A DNA stretch of 5,070 nt, taken from the NCBI GenBank assembly GCA_903867275.1, contig CAIPQY010000112.1, forward strand, positions 1-5,070, written 5' to 3'. The DNA comes from an uncultured bacterium (GTDB taxonomy: Bacteria > Planctomycetota > Phycisphaerae > Phycisphaerales > SM1A02). This document shows positions 4,906 through 5,070 of the stretch, piece after piece; positions within the stretch are counted from its first letter, which is position 1; every line of letters begins with the position of its first letter. The position numbers were made by a program, and so were the translations under genes. The notes beneath the pieces are model-generated. The model had not been told where the DNA came from, searched no databases, and saw only the letters and a list, made by a program, of their open reading frames with translations.

Positions 4906-5070
4906 TCAGCGGCTGAATTCGAGCAGCTTCTTCTTGCCGCCGTCGCTCAGACGCAGCAGCCCGCTCTGCAGCGAGAACTGCGTGGTCTTGGCAAGCGCCT
5001 GCAGGAAGCGCTGCTCCTGGCCCATGCTTTCGGCCGAGCCGCCCATGCGCGTGGCGGCGATGGGGCCGAA
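4906..5070 (-). CDS. META-domain (HslJ-like) protein, C-terminal part (5' end outside window)
   Basis: The last 54 residues of a protein that enters from the right edge on the minus strand. The fragment has a TRM motif (residues 7-9 of the visible part), a small-residue loop, M-G-Q-E-Q-R-F-L-Q-A-L, an amphipathic strand and L-R-L-S-D-G, ending KKKLLEFSR. This is the end of the META domain, where the family shows T-R-M, x-x-x-E-x-x-F-L-x-x-L and L-x-L-x-D. In HslJ-type proteins the domain is in the cell envelope and HslJ is linked to heat shock and novobiocin resistance in E. coli; the biochemical role is not known. The Cys usual shortly after TRM in many HslJ proteins is absent here (TRMGGS). 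The N-terminus, including any lipoprotein signal, is outside the window. Confidence 0.8.
   Translation of the reverse strand, partial: FGPIAATRMGGSAESMGQEQRFLQALAKTTQFSLQSGLLRLSDGGKKKLLEFSR

Overview
The window is GC-rich bacterial DNA with strong G/C preference at third codon positions. It most likely comes from a planctomycete-like bacterium, perhaps of the Phycisphaerae. The main evidence is a pair of secreted proteins ending in a short P-x-P-G / hydrophobic / poly-Arg tail, a variant of the PEP-CTERM sorting signal that I associate with that group. Three genes also look leaderless, with a -10-like hexamer 6 nt before the ATG and no ribosome binding site. The lineage is inference; no rRNA or marker gene is present.

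Layout: (1) Positions 1-420, minus strand: N-terminal 140 residues of a DASS/SLC13-type anion:sodium symporter, cut by the left edge. (2) 421-523: short divergent promoter region with a -10-like element facing each way. (3) 524-1882, plus: AmpG-like MFS permease. (4) 1931-2776, plus: MlaF/Ttg2A-type ABC ATPase, 48 nt after the permease gene, with no MlaE- or MlaD-like partner in view. (5) 2777-3064: intergenic region with a 14-bp palindrome, GCAC-rich low-complexity sequence and the leader of the next gene. (6) 3065-3814 and 4075-4830, plus: tandem paralogues of a secreted, C-terminally anchored protein, about 55% identical by hand alignment. An intrinsic terminator after the first copy separates them. 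(7) 4831-4905: short convergent intergenic gap. (8) 4906-5070, minus: C-terminal 54 residues of a META-domain (HslJ-like) protein, cut by the right edge.

Taken together this is an envelope-related neighbourhood: two inner-membrane transporters, a lipid-transport-type ATPase, two exported surface proteins and a probable envelope/stress META protein. I see no single pathway joining them. The least ordinary signal is the pair of 5' leaders before the paralogues. They share ordered short blocks at matched spacing: a 20-nt split motif, a small dyad with one compensatory base-pair change, GTGTT, TCGCNGCGA and AGGAGAC. The sequence between blocks has diverged, which suggests a shared regulatory element. 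I found no mobile element, CRISPR array, tRNA or rRNA.
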